Of a DNA stretch of 64,000 bases, positions 23,495-35,731 are shown one piece after another. The stretch spans positions 236,322,152-236,386,151 of the forward strand of contig OY821518.1 of assembly GCA_963682025.1 (NCBI GenBank). The letters run 5' to 3'. Numbering within the stretch: the stretch's first letter is position 1; the number at the start of each line of letters is the position of its first letter. The position numbers and the translations under genes were made by a program. Source of the DNA: Cordilura impudica. Taxonomy: Eukaryota > Arthropoda > Insecta > Diptera > Scathophagidae. The notes below the pieces were generated by a model. The model was not told the origin of the DNA. It did not search any database and saw only the letters and a program-made list of their open reading frames with translations.

Positions 23495-23790
23495 AATTTC
23501 GGCTGTGGAATCCCTTCCTGTTGAAAAACTTATGCTCATTGGTTGGTTTGTGCAGCCCTAAATGTGTTCCATCTAAGCCATAAATAATTGTTAAAAGTAA
23601 ATTTCAAAAGTATTATTTATAATATTGTATTTAATCCCCATTTCTGGGATTAAATTGAATTAACTTACCACAAAGCTTACGCTCCATTTCATTTGTTATT
23701 TGGCAAATAACGAGTTAAGTAATCCGAAGTAGAAAGCCATTTCGTATTGAATGTTGAAAAGCTCCAGACGCCAAAAGCAATAAAGTTGTT
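23495..23790 (-). pseudogene. Harbinger transposase relic
   Basis: The minus strand shows LASGAFQHSIRNGF (about 23740-23780), ITNEMERKLCG with a GTAAGTT splice donor (about 23670), an intron-like gap, then GLDGTHLGLHKPTNEHKFFN and RKGFHS (about 23500-23590). These match the segment around the first catalytic Asp (DGTH) of PIF/Harbinger transposases. Stops interrupt the first block and the rest of the gene is absent. Confidence 0.65.
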
Positions 23791-23799
23791 GACAATTGA

Positions 23800-24500
23800 A
23801 TTTTTGATGGAACTGCGTTATTTCAAAATATTGTTAATTTTTTTTAATGGATATTCATTAATGCATAAAAAACCACCATTTAAAAAAAAAAGTGGAAAAA
23901 AAATTTGTTTTAACCCGTTAGGAGCTTTTTTGTGTTTTGGAAAAAATGATCTTTTCTTACAATTTTCGCTGTAAGTTTGGAATAAAAAGCGATAAATTAG
24001 TAAATGAAATTGCAAGTTAGAACTTAGTTAATGTGCTTTTAGAAAAAATAAAATTTTTTTAAAAATAAAAAAGGAATAAATATATAGATGTATTTATATT
24101 ATAAAAATTGAATTTTAAAATCCGATTTTATTTTCCAAATTCCACAATTCCACAAATTTAACTCAAAAAATTCTCATTATAAAATAATATTATGTTTTTA
24201 TTGATGAATAATTATAAGCACAAAACAAACAACCACTTCAGAAAAATTAAAAAAAAATTTTAAAAAAATTAATTCAATTAATATTGAATGTATTGCTACA
24301 TTTATAATTGAAAATTTTGTATGCATTTATTGTTATTGTTTATTTTTTATTTTATATTGTTCTATATATATATACAATTAAAATCAAGCATCCTCCGTAT
24401 TATCATCACCTTCATAAATATAATCAGCATCTTCATAATTATCATCATCAATCATCTTCATTAATCTCTTCTTCATCAGAAATCTTGTGCAAAATTAATA
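23800..24500. other. AT-rich gene-free stretch
   Basis: No recognisable gene or element ends; short frames only. Confidence 0.6.
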
Positions 24501-24529
24501 AATCTAGTGCCATCTGTGGTATATTATAT

Positions 24530-24740
24530 ATTTTTTGGCATAATTTTTGCTTTTAGTGGTAATTAAAGGATCCGAACTAAGAAGTAACCTATTGAATATA
24601 TCTTCATTTGACTTCTCCCGACTGCATTTACGAGAATAGTGTTCTCTGTAATTTTTAAAATCTTTATTCCTAGCTTCTTGAGCTTCCTCAGATAGTTGAC
24701 CTATTAGCAACAAGGCGTATCTTACTATTTCTGGGTACAT
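24530..24740 (-). pseudogene. Transib transposase C-terminal fragment
   Basis: Reads LLLIGQLSEEAQEARNKDFK followed by YREHYSRKCSREKSNEDIFN and LLLSSDPLI. This is the C-terminal catalytic segment of Transib transposases, equivalent to the RAG1 region holding its last acidic catalytic residue. The larger copy at 31608-33692 has the same block with clear differences. No upstream Transib sequence adjoins it. Confidence 0.65.
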
Positions 24741-24761
24741 ACATACATTATTTGGGTACAT

Positions 24762-25955
24762 ACATACATTAGACTGGACTGAAAAATCATTTGGCCAAAC
24801 CTTATATAGAATATATATAAACGTTGTCGTATCTTGCTCATTTTTTAAATGTTATGTATCAGAGTTTAGACAAGGACATCCTTTTAAATTGAAAACTTTA
24901 TTTGCAATCTGTCTTAACACTTTTAGTTTCGTGCAATTTTTTTATATTGTTCTAAAACTTTTTACCCGAGAACATTTTGTAATTTCAGAGCTTCGATTTT
25001 TCGCTCCACTATAATGTGCATGATCATTAAAATTATTTATTGTAATACTAGGGGTTACACATTTACAACAGCAACAATAACAATCACAGCTACGAAAATA
25101 AACACAAAACAAAAACTAAAAAAAGATTTTTTCTGTTGTGTTTTCAACATTTTCTTTTAATTTTATACTGGGGACTTTTAATAAAAACTTGAATATTACA
25201 TTCGTTGGCAAGTATTGGCAAAATGTTTTTTTGGAATACACAACTAGAAATCCCATATTTTACTACAATGTAAATAATTTTACCCGATCTCATCTAGAAT
25301 TACGTTGAAACTCAATCTCTTTTTAAAAAAATACCCTCTTTTAGGACAATTTTCAAAAAATTATTAAAAATATTTCTAAAATATTTATCTAAAATTTTTT
25401 TTTTTAATAATACAGTCAAATACCTGAGGTTGATTCATCCATTTGAAAAAAGTTAGAATTTAAAAAAAAAATGAAAAAAATTTAAACTTGAAATATCTCG
25501 TTTTTCACTTTTTATCACTTCGAGCAAAATTAAAAAAAATTGTTGAACTTTGAGGAGAGTATAGCAAGAAAAGTAAACAACTTAGAATAATAATTTTGAC
25601 AGTTAGTGATGACCCATTTTATACTCTTTTACCCGGGATAAAAATTTATTACAAAATACTCATTTCAATTTTTGAATTAATCCTCACTTTTGACCCTTTT
25701 TAACCCAATGTGCTGCGTTAGAAAAATACCCTTCAAACTTAATTCCCCAAAAATGAAACTTTTTTTAAATCTTGGAAAAAGCTATCTCATTGTCTGGTAA
25801 ACTTAATGGATCGGTGGAAAATGCCAAATAAAAATATAAAACTGGATCTATTTAATTAATACTTTATTTCTTTTTAACATCTTTTACTTGTATTTTTTTT
25901 TATTTAAATTTTAGAATAAAGATATGGTTTTTGTTTACATTTTCTCTTTAAAGAG
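24762..25955. other. AT-rich stretch with no gene
   Basis: No gene found. The text near 25670-25720 (GAATTAATCCTCACTTTTGA) recurs around 53480, suggesting old dispersed repeat material. Confidence 0.55.
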
Positions 25956-26494
25956 CTGTACGCAGCTTGTTAAGGAATCTTAACAGAAAATTTTCATATA
26001 TTTCTTAAAGAAAAAAAATCACAAAAGTACCTTTCAGTGCAACGCTAGAAATCAGCTGTTTTCTGTCAATTATTAAGAATTGTGAAATTGAAAACAAATC
26101 AATTCTTCGGTTCTGCTTTATTTGGCCTGCTAAACGCTTTTTAAGCTCAGTATCAAAATTACCCATCCGCTTCTTGTTTTTTTTGCCGAATTTTGTTCGT
26201 TTTTTTCCATGTTTGCAACTGAAAAATAACTTTTATTTTTTTAGGATATTACATTTTGTTTATGCTTACCTCTCCTGTCAAAATTCCTTTCAGAAAGAAT
26301 GAAAAATTTGATATTCCTGCTCAAAGCCTGGGTTGCCTAACTTAATTTACGTCAAAAAAAAGTAGTAAAAACAATACTACTTTTTTAAAAAGCTGCGGAC
26401 TATCAACAGACATTTTTTGACAGAAAAATTCCTTAAGCATTTCTGAAGCGTTTTTTTATATGAAGTTTTTGATTCCTTAGCAAGCTGCGTACAG
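25956..26494. mobile_element. MITE with 24-bp inverted ends
   Basis: CTGTACGCAGCTTGTTAAGG (then AATC) at 25956 is matched by the complement of the right end, CTGTACGCAGCTTGCTAAGG (then AATC), ending at 26494. No ORF. The target duplication is unresolved; TTAA lies a few bases outside each end. Confidence 0.7.
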
Positions 26495-28826
26495 GCCTTA
26501 AGTTGTGAAATTCGAGCAGTGCTGTAAAACATATTTATTTCCGTCTTTTACAATAATGAAACAGTAAATCGTTTCGCTTCGTAACAAGTAAATTAGAAAT
26601 ATTTACACTACCGAAATAAATTTCAATACAGAATTTTTTCGGTTACGACTACGAAAATTAGGCCCCAGGTTTGTAAGGCAGATCGCTTCAAATCTACAAA
26701 ATAGTGCGTCTAATTGTGAACTCGTATTATAAAAAGTCATGCTTTATATAAGTAATTAGGTATTTCACTTACTGACTTTGCAAACGTTTTTTACTGGCAT
26801 TTGTAATAGTTTGCAATGTTTTAAAACACAATCGGCCAAGCCCAAATCGGCCTTATCATTTTGGAAAAACACTCTAGTACTTCAAGAATTGATGCAAACT
26901 ATTGTCAGTTATTTCGATAAAAAAAATTATGCCACCGTATCAACTAAAAAATTCGATGAAATTTTGTATGCTTTTTCTTACGTTTAGAATAATTCACTTG
27001 AACATTTGCTAGAATTTATACAAAAGCATTTCTACCTATCTTTATTTCCTTCTTTCCTTCTTTCTTTATTTCTTTAGCTTTCAGATTCAAAACAAACTTT
27101 AATTTTAATTTTTTTTTTCATATAATTTTTTAGCAATTCAACGTCATACTTTTAAAAAGAATTATAATCTTTATTATTTTAAAAACTAATGTAAGTTTTA
27201 ATTTTATATTTATTATATAAATAAATAAAAAAAAAAAAAATCAGGTTTTTACAACAAGAAATAAATCCCCCTTACAACAAACTAGTCATTTCTTTTAAAG
27301 TCTAAATTAATTTATTACTTATTATAATAAAAAAACATAAATGTTATTTTTCCTAATTTTTTAAGTTTTTCGTTATAGTAAAAATTATTTAAATTGCAAT
27401 AATTGCGTAGAAATACAGGGTGTTATCAAAAAAAAATCTATAATATTTTGTTTTATTTTGTTAAAACAGTTAATTAATTTTATACGTTAAATAAAAATGA
27501 ATAATAAACAAAAAAAAAAAAAAGAACAAATGCTTAAACGGGTTATTTTAAAATATATTTTTATTTTTATACTTTGCTAAGAATATAAAAAAACAGTAAA
27601 AAAAAATTTTATATAAAACTAAAACCCCACCTTTTCAACGAAATAAAATATATTAAAAACAAACTTTATCAAAAATAAAAAAATGTAAACTTGAAAAAAT
27701 TATTTAAAAGCTAACTAATATGATGTATTAATAAATGATGAACCCTAAAGTAAATGTGACATTTTTTTAAACTTTTTAAAACGATAATTCTAAAACCAAG
27801 CCACTACTTTAGTCCCTTAAAGGTTTATTATTATTATTAAAACAAGAAGCAAATAATAATAACAGAGATTAAATATTAAATTAATAAATGAATTAATTCA
27901 ATGTGTGTGAACTTAGATCAAACATGAATATTTTTAAATGTTTATGGTTAAAAAATAATAATAATAATAAAACTAAAACTAAAAGAAAACATAATGAGCA
28001 ATTATTAAACTTAAAAATTTAAAACCAAAAAAAAAGTACTACATATTTTGCATTTAGTCATTGTGTATAGATTTTTATCATTATTTTTTTTATTTATATT
28101 ATTTTAAGGGAAAAAATAAATAAATAAATTCATTAGACACAACATAAAAGTGAACGTTATTATTGAATATTATTAAAAAATATTACTATTATTATTGGGA
28201 AAAAACATACATACATATTTTTTATACCTTAAAACAAAAAAAAAAAAAAAAAAGAACGAAAAAATAAAAAAAATACCTATTCACATAAGTAATTATTATT
28301 ATTATAAATTATTATTATTATTATTATTATTAATTGATAATTATTATGTATTATTTATTAATACATTATTATTATTATTACTAATTGTATTTGTCATTTA
28401 ACATCAATACAAGAAGAACAAAAAAAAAACAAAACATCATTAACAACATATTGAATTTTGATATTTAAACCAAAATAAAACTAAAACAGTCTTTTTTAAT
28501 GCTTAGGGGCCACAATTTTCCAAAAAAAAAAATAAATAAAAACAAGATCTTAAGAAAATCTTAACAAAAAAATAACAATTAATACATAATTATAAATATT
28601 GTAAGTATTTCTATTTCCATCACAATAAAATTATTTTGTTTTTTAATAAAACTAAAAAAAAAATTAGTGTTTTTCTTTCAATAAGATTTTAAAGGTTTGA
28701 TTTTGATACTTCAGAATACCATCGTTTTTTCCTTAAATGCGAAATTGAAGACTCACCATAATGTGTATCAATCCATTATTTGGATTGGAAAGTATCTTTT
28801 TTTTCATCAAAAACAATATTTAATCA
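26495..28826. other. AT-rich stretch with microsatellites
   Basis: No gene found. A TTCC/TTTC-rich tract lies at about 27045-27075 and an ATT-trinucleotide tract at about 28285-28390. Confidence 0.65.
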
Positions 28827-28831
28827 AAGCA

Positions 28832-29385
28832 CACAGGGAAGTATAGGTGGTCTAGGCCGACTATACGATACCCTATACCATGCGTTTAGAGACCCTATCT
28901 CTTAGGTCCACCTAATTAGATATAGAAAATAAAAATAAACCAATTTTATTAATCGTATGCTATATTTATATGATAACTAGGTCGAAAAATTTACTATATT
29001 TGGTAGGGTCGTTTATCTTTCGCAAAAACATATACCCAATTTTGAGAACAATCTGTGCAATATTTTTGTTTTTTTTTTTTATAGATTTAAGTGAAGATCG
29101 GGAATCAGCTTCATATGGGGGCTATGACTAAGAATTATCCTATAGGGTTTAATTTTTTGTACTACTGAAAAATGTATATACTAAACATTTACAAATCCAA
29201 TTTGACCGATACCTATATGGTAATTTGGATATTATGGACTAGGTCTGAACATACACCCATTTTCACCAATTTCAATAGCACTCATTCTATGGCCGATAGA
29301 AGCTTATATACTAAATTTCATCAAAATATATTCATATTTGCGACCTGTAGTTTGTTTACAAGGTTTACATGGACACACAGACGGC
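28832..29385 (-). repeat. Helitron-like family 1 copy, 5'-truncated
   Basis: Starts in the terminal palindrome (GTCTAGGCCGACTATACGAT), then ACCCTATACCATGCG, and runs through GATAGATTTAAGTGAAGATC, AATTTCAATAGCACTCATTC and GACACACAGACGG, where it stops at the GTCY tract. Confidence 0.75.
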
Positions 29386-29790
29386 GCACAGTGGACAATT
29401 TGACGAGAAGGCGGTCAAAAATCTATAATTTTTGATTGGATTGGAATTTTGATATGCGGTTTTTTTTGTTTGGTAGGCGAGACTTTAGCCTTTAAGTTTA
29501 GCTATAAAACGTAATTCTCGACCGAAAATAAAAAAAGTTACGGAGGGTTTAAAATACATTTTCATTTGTAGTTGAATTTTAGTACAAAAGTGAAGTGTTA
29601 AAAGGTAAAAAAAGGTTTTTTTTTAATATAATGTCTTATTTTTTCAGTTAATTTTACAACTAATACTTTTTAACAATTTTTAAGTTAATTTTTTCAGAAA
29701 ATGCCAAACTTTGGCACCCGTAAACTTTTTAGTCCTAATGTGCACAAGGGCCAAAGGTTGTTTTTTTTTTTTTTTTTTTTTGAAAGATCC
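29386..29790. repeat. unclassified repeat related to 35040-35397
   Basis: GGCGCACAGTGGACAATTTG begins here at the broken end of a GTCY tract. A related terminus in opposite orientation lies at 35375-35397, also beside a GTCY tract. Both continue into AAAAAGTTACGG-containing AT-rich sequence. A 24-T run is at about 29759-29782. Confidence 0.4.
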
Positions 29791-29829
29791 CGAGTTAAAA
29801 TATAATTTATTAAGCAGCGAACGTAAAAA

Positions 29830-31316
29830 TTACCTTATATTGGTTCAAGATAGAGAAGTTTCCAAATCACCCGGCCCCGGCAACATCCCTGCAGAACTGT
29901 TAAAATATGGTGCTGACACGCTAGCAGATTTTCTCACTCCACTCGTCAGAAATGCGTGGCTTAGCAACAAAATTCCCGCAGATTGGAAAGAGGGAGTAGT
30001 CGTTACAATTCCCAAAAAAGGTGATTTAACGCATTGCAAAAACTGGCGTGGCATTACTGTCCTAAACGCAATTGGTAAAGTAATGTCCACTTTAATACTA
30101 CAACGTATCTCGCCAGTAGTCGAACAAATTTTACGAAGAGAACAATCTGGTTTTAGGCCTGGACGATCTTGTGTCGATCACGTAAGCACGTTGCGCATAG
30201 TAAAAGAACAATCTGCAGAATACAACACGCATCTGTACTTGCTTTTTGTTGATTTTGAACGTGCTTTTGACACGATATCTCGAACATCTATGTGGTCTGC
30301 CCTAATAAACAAAGGTATTCCAGAAAAAATTGTCACCCTAATATGTGAACTCTACAAAGATGCATCAAGTAAGGTCCGTTTTAACGGAAAGGAAAGCCAA
30401 CCTTTTTAAACTCTTACTGGTGTAAGGCAAGGTTGTGTCCTATCCCCCACATTATTTCTTTTACTATTAGATTGTGTAATGGAAGAAACCAATAGGGAGG
30501 CCCCGATGGGCATTCAATGGAACATGACAGAATTCCTGAATGATATAGACTATGCAGATGACATATGTTTAATGGCTCATCGCTTTGCGGATATTGAAGA
30601 AAAGATAAGAAGACTCCAAAAACGCTAAAAAAGTTGGATTGAGAATTAACTTCAAGAAGACTAAACTTATGCGCATTGGTACTCATGTAACAACTCCATT
30701 AACAGTAGATGGCAATGTGATCGAAGATGTAGAAAATTCTAATTACCTCGGTTGTAAAATAACCAAAAATGGTGGATCGGAATCTGACATTTATGATCGT
30801 ATTAATAAAGCAAGTACCGCCTTCCTCAAGCTACATAAAGTCTGGCGCGCTAGGAACATTTCTAAAAAGACTAAATTACGAATATTCAACTGCAGCGTAA
30901 AATCAGTTTTACTGTACGGATGTACTACTTGGAGCTACACGAAGCTCACACTAAGGAAGATCCAAACATTTATAAATCGATGTCTAAGGAAAATATTAAA
31001 CATATTCTGGCCAAATTTGATTTCAAATGAAGATCTTTGGCAGCAGGCAGATTGCTGTCCTATCGAACTCGATATACGAAGACGAAAATGGACTTGGATC
31101 GGTCATATTCTCAGAAGACCACAGAACGATATTGCTAGAGAAGCTCTTGATTGGAATCCTCAAGGTCAACGTCGACAAGGACGACCTCGTAACACATGGA
31201 TACGATGCACAAGAAAAGAACTCGAATCAGCTCATTCAACATGGAATCAAATTAAACTACTTGCAAGAGACAGAAATAGTTGGAGAGAATTCATTAACGC
31301 CCTATGTTCTTCGTGA
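29830..31316 (+). pseudogene. RTE-like LINE reverse transcriptase, 5'-truncated and broken
   Basis: Reverse transcriptase blocks in order: SPGPGNIPAELLKYGADTLA, WRGITVLNAIGKVMS, REQSGFRPGRSCVDHVSTLR, YLLFVDFERAFDT (first catalytic Asp), GVRQGCVLSP, DYADDICLMAH (catalytic pair at about 30550), YLGCKITKNGG, then a C-terminal WIGHILRR ... ALDWNPQG block. There is an in-frame TAA at 30407-30409 and a frameshift near 30626. The endonuclease domain expected upstream is missing, so the copy is 5'-truncated as is usual for LINEs. After the stop at 31316 the tail repeats TATATTTARGTATA. Clade assignment is from overall look; the reverse transcriptase identity is firm. Confidence 0.8.
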
Positions 31317-31607
31317 ACATTATATTTAAGTATATACTTGTTATATTTAGGTATATGCACTGTACATATTTAATATAGAGAAGTTTCAATGAAAAACTCG
31401 TATGTTTTTGCTTTAATTAAATTTTTTTTTATTGTCTTTTTAAATATTTCAATATCAATTTTTATGGTAAATTTATGAAATATAACAATTTTTATTGTAA
31501 ATTTACAAAATATATAAATTTTTAAATCAAGAAAATTTTTTAACTATATAAAAAAGTGTAACTTATTGTTAGTGTAATGACTTTAAAGTAAGTGTAAGTA
31601 CTTTAAA

Positions 31608-33692
31608 TCAACCAATTTTCGTAAAAATTTCTTCTAAATAGCCTTGATTTTCATCTTCTAGAAGTTGTTTAGCTTCTTCGTCTAATTCAATAGAGGTAGT
31701 TTTCCATTTTTGACGAATGTTGGACATATATGGATCTGAAGTGCACAACAAAATAGTGATAAGGTCTTCATTAGTACAAGATCTGGACATTTTCCTTGTG
31801 TTGTGCTCGCGAAAGAATCTGTAGTCTTTGTTCCTTTTTTCTTGCGCTTCTTCAGATAGATCTCCTATTGGTAGCATATTGTTTTGAATTATTTGTTCCC
31901 CATGGTACAAAATTTTATGAACTGTGGATGGCATATATCTCCAAGAGTCTTTTTCATTATAAAGTATAGCTGTTTTATTGGCGTACTCTCCAAATTTTTT
32001 TGCATTTATCTTTCTGCTGCATGCTAGAACTTGTTATATGATTTTGAATCGTCTTATTAATTCATGATCTACACCTGTGATAGATGCTGCAGTTTCCGGA
32101 TCGGAAAAAATCTCCTTGCAGTATTTCCATCATTTGTATTTCCTTCCCCTTGTTTTGGTTGGTCTATTACGAGGCCTAGCTGTAGATATATTTGTTGAAT
32201 TTTTTTTTTTGCCTTCTTTTTCCTTCAATTTCTTTATTTTTTCTCACTGTTTCGCCTAACGGACCAAATTCCAAATCATAACCCAATATAAAAATATGCT
32301 CCATGAAACGTATTCTAGCATGAAGAGGGGACATTCCAAATTCGAAGGCTTCCTTAAAACTATCGTCTTCTGGTGGGGGTTGGCTTAATTGACTTGATGT
32401 CTTTTGGCATATAATGCAGCTTGACGTTGATTTTGTTCCAGTTAAAGCTTGTGCAACTTTTCCATCAATCATTGTGAGACACATTTTAAAATGTACTTCA
32501 ATGTCTTGGTCATCAAATTTAAATATTACTGGTTGAAGTTCCTTAATTTGATCTTTTATTTTTTGAACTTCTTCAGTTATGACATCTTTGGTTTCCTTTT
32601 TGAATGCAAATTTTATCGGTCTGCAATACTTTGTTGAAGAAGGAATTTCATTTTTCCATATATCAATTTCTGTTGCTCTACTAGTTGACGGCTTTAAGAC
32701 GCTATACGTTTTTGTTAAGCGCAATGGTACGAAAGATACCATAAATATATTAGCATCTGATGAATTTTCGGCATTAAATTGCTTGAATTGTTTCTGACCA
32801 GAGGATGCATCACATCCCCATTTAGAAATTAAAGTAATGCTGCCATTACCAATTTTTTTTAAATGATCAGTATCAAGCGTATTTAGCAATCGTTCTGCAG
32901 TATGTTCAAGGAGATCTTGCAATTTTATTTCCGCTGATGTTGAAGTGACACTAATAGCAGATTGTGAAGGTAAGCATTCTTTTTTGGCAGAAACTAAATC
33001 TCGATACTCTGGAAAAAGTCCCACAATTCTTTTCATTGGTTCGCTTCCGCAATTCCTTATATTGATTTTTGGTCATTTTCAAATCCAAAAATAGGGCGAA
33101 CGCTTCTTCCGGCGTAAATTTCTTATCTTCAATTGGTGTAGGAATGCTTTTCAAAATCCTCTTTGTGCGCCTTGGGCTCGCTTCTACTATTTTTTCAATT
33201 ATTTCAATTTAATTTTTTTTATTTTGGGTTGGTTGAATTTGGTGCAAAAATGAATCCTTGATAATTCTTTGAGAAATTTCTTCATTGATATTCTCCAGCT
33301 TGCGCCTTCGAGATCTTTCACTACATCCGTCAATTGGTTTTGCTGGTCGGCCCTTTTTTCCACTTTCGTTGTCAGTTGTAGATGCACTCTCAAAAATAAG
33401 TTCCTTTATTAACCAGTCTTGTTAACGTTTGTACATCTTTTCCTTGCTATGAGAGCATTCAATGTCTTTTCAAATTCGATGCAAAATTAGTAATTTTTCC
33501 TTTGTGTATTTCATTGTCTTCTAGGTTACAATGCTTAAAGAAGTCGTTGCTCACTATGTGCAAAATAACATCGTCTACATCATTTCGTTGAAAATAAATA
33601 TCTGCCAGATCTCTGTAACAGTACTTAGCCATTGCACAAATTGTAATTAATAATAATTGTGGAAACATTATTATAAATACTCTTTCTTGCAA
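31608..33692 (-). pseudogene. Transib transposase (RAG1-related), near full length, frameshifted
   Basis: Transib is a cut-and-paste family whose transposase is related to the RAG1 recombinase. From the N-terminus: WLIKELIFESASTTDNESGK then KGRPAKPIDGCSERSRRRKL (about 33290-33420); a long frame (33036-32176) with SKWGCDASSGQKQFKQ (first acidic residue), KYCRPIKFAF, CLTMIDGKVAQALTGTKSTS (second Asp) with CIICQ, and FGMSPLHARIRFMEH; then DPETAASITGVDHELIRRF and, at 31934-31608, LPIGDLSEEAQEKRNKDYRF (third acidic residue) and CTSDPYMSN. At least three frame changes, with stops between, inactivate it. Terminal repeats were not identified. The 127-bp satellite begins about 15 bp beyond its 5' end. 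Confidence 0.8.
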
Positions 33693-33704
33693 TTATGTTA
33701 AATA

Positions 33705-34473
33705 AAATTTTTTATCTTTTATTACCACTTTTAGAAGCATAAAAAACCACACCCTTACCCCTTTTAAAAGGTGATGCATATCTGCTCATATCTTAAAGGG
33801 CTATGTCGCAATAGTTTTTTTTTTATCATTTACAAATTTTTATCTTTTATTACCACTTTTAGAAGCATAAAAAACCACACCCTTACCCCTTTTAAAAGGT
33901 GAAGCACACTGCTCATATCTTAAAGGGCTATGTCGCAATAGTTTTTTTTTTACCATTTACAAATTTTTATCTTTTATTACCACTTTTAGAAGCATAAAAA
34001 ATCACACCCTTACCCCTTTTAAAAGGTGAAGCACACCTGCTCATATCTTAAAGGGCTATGTCGCAATAGTTTTTTTTTACCATTTACAAATTTTTATCTT
34101 TTATTACCACTTTTAGAAGCATAAAAAACCACACCCTTACCCCTTTTAAAAGGTGAAGCATACCTGCTCATATCTTAAAGGGCTATGTCGCAATAGTTTT
34201 TTTTTTACCATTTACAAATTTTTATCTTTTATTACCACTTTTAGAAGCATAAAAAACCACACCCTTACCCCTTTTAAAAGGTGAAGCACACCTGCTCATA
34301 TCTTAAAGGGCTATGCCGCAATAGTTTTTTTTTACCATTTACAAATTTTTATCTTTTCTTACCACTTTTAGAAGCATAAAAAACCACACCCTTACCCCTT
34401 TTAAAAGGTGAAGCATACCTGCTCATATCTTAAAGGGCTATGTCGCAATAGTTTGTTTTTTTTACCATTTACC
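33705..34473. repeat. 127-bp tandem satellite, six copies
   Basis: Units begin at about 33713, 33841, 33968, 34095, 34223 and 34350 (periods 127-128). Each holds TATCTTTTATTACCACTTTT, CACACCCTTACCCCTTTTAA, GCTCATATCTTAAAGGGCTA and a T run. Copies differ by very few substitutions, mainly in T-run length and GATGCAT/GAAGCAC/GAAGCAT. No coding potential. Confidence 0.95.
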
Positions 34474-34639
34474 TGTTATTTAAATTGTTTCCCATTTTGT
34501 CAGGTATTTAAACTATATAACTCTAACTCAGACTATTAAAGTTTTTGAAAGATACCTATTTACCTGTAACAATTAAGCGCATTATATCTCAACCCTTTTT
34601 TATAAGTATGTAACCACTCCTGACAACTCTACCGACACG

Positions 34640-35603
34640 CAAAAAATACACTGCGGTGCACCGGTACGACCAACTTTTGTATTCATAACACTCAGACGGA
34701 CGGACGGACATCCTTTAATCGACGCAGAAAGTGTTTTTGAGTTAATCCGTATAATAAAAGATGGATAAAGGTCCAATATTTTTGGCAGTTACAAACATCA
34801 CCTCAAACTTAATATATCCTAACCACATAGTGGACAACTTTTGTATTCATAAATTTTGCAGAAAATATCTAACCTTGGGTCAGAAAAATTGTTCTGGTGC
34901 ACACGGGCGGAAACTGGCGGATGTATAATGGGGTATAGGGGAGGGTTCGAACTATAGAAGAGTGCAAGATTTTTTCTGACTGCTTTTGACTGGCAGTAGT
35001 TATGCTCTATTAAGTAGGAGATTTTCGGAAAATTTGAACCTTTCTTAAAATTTTTTTTTTTAATTTTGGAATGACTCAGTGATTTTACATTTTTAACATT
35101 AATAGTGTGGAAGCCACAAAATTATACAAAATTTTTTTTCACTTCAAAATCTTTTAAATCGAAAAAGTTACGGTCATTCAAAAATAAAAATTTACAAAGA
35201 AATTTTTAATTTTAGCAAAATACTGAGAAAGCCCATTTTCGGAGACCCTGTTCGCCATGATATAGTTGAAATAGAGTCGTTATTTTTTGGCTCCCGAGGT
35301 TTACTAGTATTTACTTTCAAATGAATAACATCACTTTAAAATCGGTTACGAAAAAAAAAATGATTTTTGGCCGCTTGTCAAAATATGGTCCACTGTGCGG
35401 CGGACATATGGACGGATGGACAGATGGACGGACGGACATCGCAAAATAGACTCACAAAGTGATGCTGAGTCGATTGGTATAATTAAGAAAAGGGTTTAGG
35501 TCACATATTTTTGGTAGTTACAAACATCAGCACGAAGTCATTATACCCTGATCCCATTATCCTTAACAAAATTCTTGAAAATAATGCTTTATATACCCAA
35601 CAT
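34640..35603 (-). repeat. diverged Helitron-like fragments and an unclassified repeat
   Basis: About 34680-34850 and 35395-35570 each hold a GGACGGACGGACATC tract, an ATTYGTATAATWAAARG-type link, TTTTTGGYAGTTACAAACAT and a decayed CATTATACCC end, in the order of family 1 5' termini. Between them, 35040-35397 is the inverted relative of 29386-29790. No gene. Confidence 0.5.
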
Positions 35604-35731
35604 ACACGCTATTATACCCTCCACACCACTGCGCAGAAGGTATATATCAGTTTGTCATTACGTTTGTAACGCATCGAAAACCCAATTTTCGAGCCCCTAA
35701 AGTAGCGTTATCCGAGTGTCCGTCCGTCGGT
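35604..35731 (+). repeat. Helitron-like family 2, 5' end
   Basis: TTATACCCTCCACACCACTG then AGAAGGTATATATCAGTTTG resembles, inverted, the 42040-42197 fragment. It reaches a GTCCGTCCGTC tract, into which the 1.26-kb element has inserted. Confidence 0.6.

Noticed and set aside
24308..24556. ORF with YYHHLHKYNQHLHNYHH-like repeats
   Set aside because: Low-complexity translation of AT-rich simple sequence overlapping the Transib fragment on the other strand.
33705..34473. CRISPR-like regular array
   Set aside because: Whole units are repeated without unique spacers, in a eukaryotic genome: a tandem satellite.
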